The position numbers and the translations under genes were made by a program. The notes below the pieces were generated by a model. It ran no database searches. It was not told the DNA's origin and saw only the letters and a list, made by a program, of their open reading frames with translations. A DNA stretch of 64,000 bases, from the NCBI RefSeq assembly GCF_041447285.1, contig NZ_JBGMEB010000008.1, positions 62,001-126,000 on the forward strand, given 5' to 3'. Within the stretch, counting starts at the first letter, position 1, and every line of letters begins with the position of its first letter. This DNA is from Methanomethylovorans sp041447285 (lineage in GTDB: Archaea; Halobacteriota; Methanosarcinia; Methanosarcinales; Methanosarcinaceae). This document shows, one piece after another, positions 62,660 through 64,000 of the stretch.

Positions 62660-63136
62660 TCATACCAGATTTTTGGCTGTTTTGTTGGGGAAGCCTTTGT
62701 AATCTTTTCTAAGTGGCCATTCGCCAAGCAATTCCTGAGGAAGCACAAGAGGCTTCAGATCTGGGTGATTAAGGTACTTAACACCAAACAGCTCATATGT
62801 TTCTCTTTCGTACCAGTTAGCATTCCAGTATACAGGGACAACAGACTCAATTTCAGGATTGTCCCTTGGTAATATTGCTTTCAGTGTAAGGACTACAGGA
62901 TGTTCGTAAGAACCAATCACATAGACGACTTCGATCTCATTCCTGTTAGGGTAATCAACACCGAATTCACAACAGAGGTGTCCAAAAGAAAGTTTGTCCT
63001 TAAGATATCTGCATATATCCTTTACATTTTCCTGCTTCACTTTAGCAATGATCCTTATATCAGATTCAACACTTGCATCATAGATAGTGCCTGTGAACTG
63101 ACTGGAAAGTGAATCTATCATAGTTTTAGCATCCAT
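62660..63136 (-). CDS. fpoC: F420H2 dehydrogenase subunit FpoC
   Basis: 158 residues, NuoC-like 30-kDa subunit, with WYERETYELFGVKYLNHPDL at its characteristic C-terminal end and WPLRKDYKGFP. Ten bases separate it from fpoD. Confidence 0.93.
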   Translation of the reverse strand: MDAKTMIDSLSSQFTGTIYDASVESDIRIIAKVKQENVKDICRYLKDKLSFGHLCCEFGVDYPNRNEIEVVYVIGSYEHPVVLTLKAILPRDNPEIESVVPVYWNANWYERETYELFGVKYLNHPDLKPLVLPQELLGEWPLRKDYKGFPNKTAKNLV

Positions 63137-63145
63137 AGCGTCACC

Positions 63146-63697
63146 TCAATATTCAGTACCTTTGTCCTTCTTTGCAGCTATCTTCTGTTGCAACTCAACA
63201 AATGCCTGGATCAGGCCCTCACATCTTGGTGGACATCCAGGAACATAAACATCTACCGGAAATATCTCATCTATGTTCTGAGCTGTGCTGTAAGATTCAT
63301 AGAACGGGCCGCCACTAATGGCACAATCGCCAAAACAAATAACCCATTTTGGGGCTGGCATTTGGTCCCATATCCTCTGTAGTGCAGGCAGATATTTTTT
63401 TGTCACATATCCGCTGATTATAAGAACATCAGCATGCCTTGGAGAGTTTCTTGGAATTATTCCAAAACGGTCTGTGTCGTAGTGTGCCATACCCGTTGAA
63501 AGCAATTCCACACCACAACATCCCATGGCGTTTACTGTGAACCATAGCGAGTTCTTACGTCCCCAGTTAATTAAGTCCTGAGCTTTTGTCTTCTTTAAAA
63601 AATCGCTGATAGCACTACTGCTTGTTGTCATTACACCAGGGATCTCTTCAGGCAGATTTTCTGTATTATCAGAAACAGTTGCTTTTATTTCTGCCAT
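63146..63697 (-). CDS. fpoB: F420H2 dehydrogenase subunit FpoB
   Basis: 183 residues, NuoB-like. Ligands of the terminal [4Fe-4S] cluster: the adjacent Cys pair in NAMGCCGVELLSTG, the Cys in CFGDCAISGG and in VPGCPPRCEG. Starts within the end of fpoA. Passes electrons to methanophenazine. Confidence 0.93.
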   Translation of the reverse strand: MAEIKATVSDNTENLPEEIPGVMTTSSSAISDFLKKTKAQDLINWGRKNSLWFTVNAMGCCGVELLSTGMAHYDTDRFGIIPRNSPRHADVLIISGYVTKKYLPALQRIWDQMPAPKWVICFGDCAISGGPFYESYSTAQNIDEIFPVDVYVPGCPPRCEGLIQAFVELQQKIAAKKDKGTEY

Positions 63698-64000
63698 TTG
63701 AGAGCCTCCTTTTTAATGAGATATAGGTATCCGAAAAGCACTACAAAAATGAAAATCAACATCTCAATGGTTGCTATGGTTGTTATACTGGGTTCTCTGA
63801 AAATGGTAGCCCAAGGGTATAAGAAAAGAACCTCAATATCAAACAAGACAAATGCAATGGCATATAAATAATACTCGACATTGAACTGGATCCTTGCATT
63901 TCCTGTAGGAACAGAACCCGCTTCATATGTCTCATATTTAGCAAGCGATTTACTCCTTGGACTTAACTGCTTTACAAGAAGCATAGTCGTGGGAGGCATC
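63685..64000 (-). CDS. fpoA: F420H2 dehydrogenase subunit FpoA, partial
   Basis: The 3' part of the first fpo gene; the start lies beyond the window edge. About 104 residues are visible of the usual 120-130. They contain ARIQFNVEYYLYAIAFVLFDIEVLFLYPWA, the NuoA signature in two helices. The first gene of the operon, so the promoter is outside the window. Stop overlaps fpoB. Confidence 0.93.
   Translation of the reverse strand, partial: MPPTTMLLVKQLSPRSKSLAKYETYEAGSVPTGNARIQFNVEYYLYAIAFVLFDIEVLFLYPWATIFREPSITTIATIEMLIFIFVVLFGYLYLIKKEALKWQK

Noticed and set aside
61823..62872. 349-residue frame opposite fpoD and fpoC
   Set aside because: Antisense to two conserved subunits. No motif, no promoter.
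1..64000. CRISPR array
   Set aside because: No spaced direct repeats of CRISPR length were seen; the tandem repeats at 17879-18661 are coding.

Overview
The window comes from a methylotrophic or aceticlastic methanogen of the Methanosarcinaceae. The evidence is a complete F420H2 dehydrogenase (fpo) operon including the split fpoJ and fpoO, a methanofuran biosynthesis cluster (mfnD-mfnF-mfnE), the archaeal homocysteine operon (DUF39-CBS, NIL-ferredoxin, UPF0280), archaeal riboflavin genes (ribC, ribH, ribL), archaeal GAPDH and aEF-1beta, TATA-type promoters and a tRNA-Arg with an archaeal bulge-helix-bulge intron. I cannot fix the genus from sequence alone.

Layout. 0-5.5 kb: the end of a NYN-domain gene, an AksA-type homocitrate synthase, a GAPDH / FBPase-IMPase / NAD kinase operon, a CooT-like nickel protein and a DUF89 phosphatase. 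5.5-16.7 kb: a DUF125 membrane protein, a lipoprotein, an XRE-CBS regulator, an aminotransferase-riboflavin cluster, the homocysteine operon, an AIM24 protein, and a thioredoxin / thioredoxin reductase / DUF2111 group. 16.7-19.6 kb: maf, a secreted protein of three near-identical 87-residue repeats, and a TPR lipoprotein. 19.64-24.0 kb: a small integrated element (below). 24-32.5 kb: tRNA-Ala(CGC), zinc-ribbon protein, aEF-1beta, methanofuran genes, grpE-dnaK-dnaJ, sfsA and tRNA-Arg(UCG). 32.5-41.4 kb: a TauE permease, two RCK potassium proteins, a site-2 protease, a four-PAS histidine kinase, tRNA-Leu(CAA) and a two-subunit fumarase. 41.4-46 kb: a Tad/archaeal pilus-like motor (MinD, ATPase, two membrane platform proteins). 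46-53.8 kb: Tsr3-like, LOG-like and exonuclease III genes, then an oxygen-defence block (Fur/PerR, peroxiredoxin, thioferritin, cytochrome bd oxidase) and a GntP permease. 53.8-64 kb: fpo operon on the minus strand (fpoA partial to fpoO), ending in a hairpin plus U-tract.

The strongest new observation is a degenerate integrated element of about 4.36 kb. A 14-bp exact copy of the 3' end of tRNA-Ala(CGC) lies at 19638-19651, just before an integrase gene, and the intact tRNA gene lies at 23997-24068. Between them are a tyrosine recombinase broken by a one-base frameshift in an A6 run, a GNAT-toxin / 47-residue putative antitoxin pair with repeats in its promoter, a DUF1232 protein, a DUF4352 surface protein, small putative membrane proteins and a 132-bp element with 13-bp perfect terminal inverted repeats. 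Other points worth attention are the IMPase-NAD kinase pair in the same order as the fused NADP phosphatase/NAD kinase of Methanocaldococcus, palindromes next to the promoters of grpE, the repeat protein and the Fur gene, and the Fur-Prx-thioferritin-cytochrome bd neighbourhood in an anaerobe.
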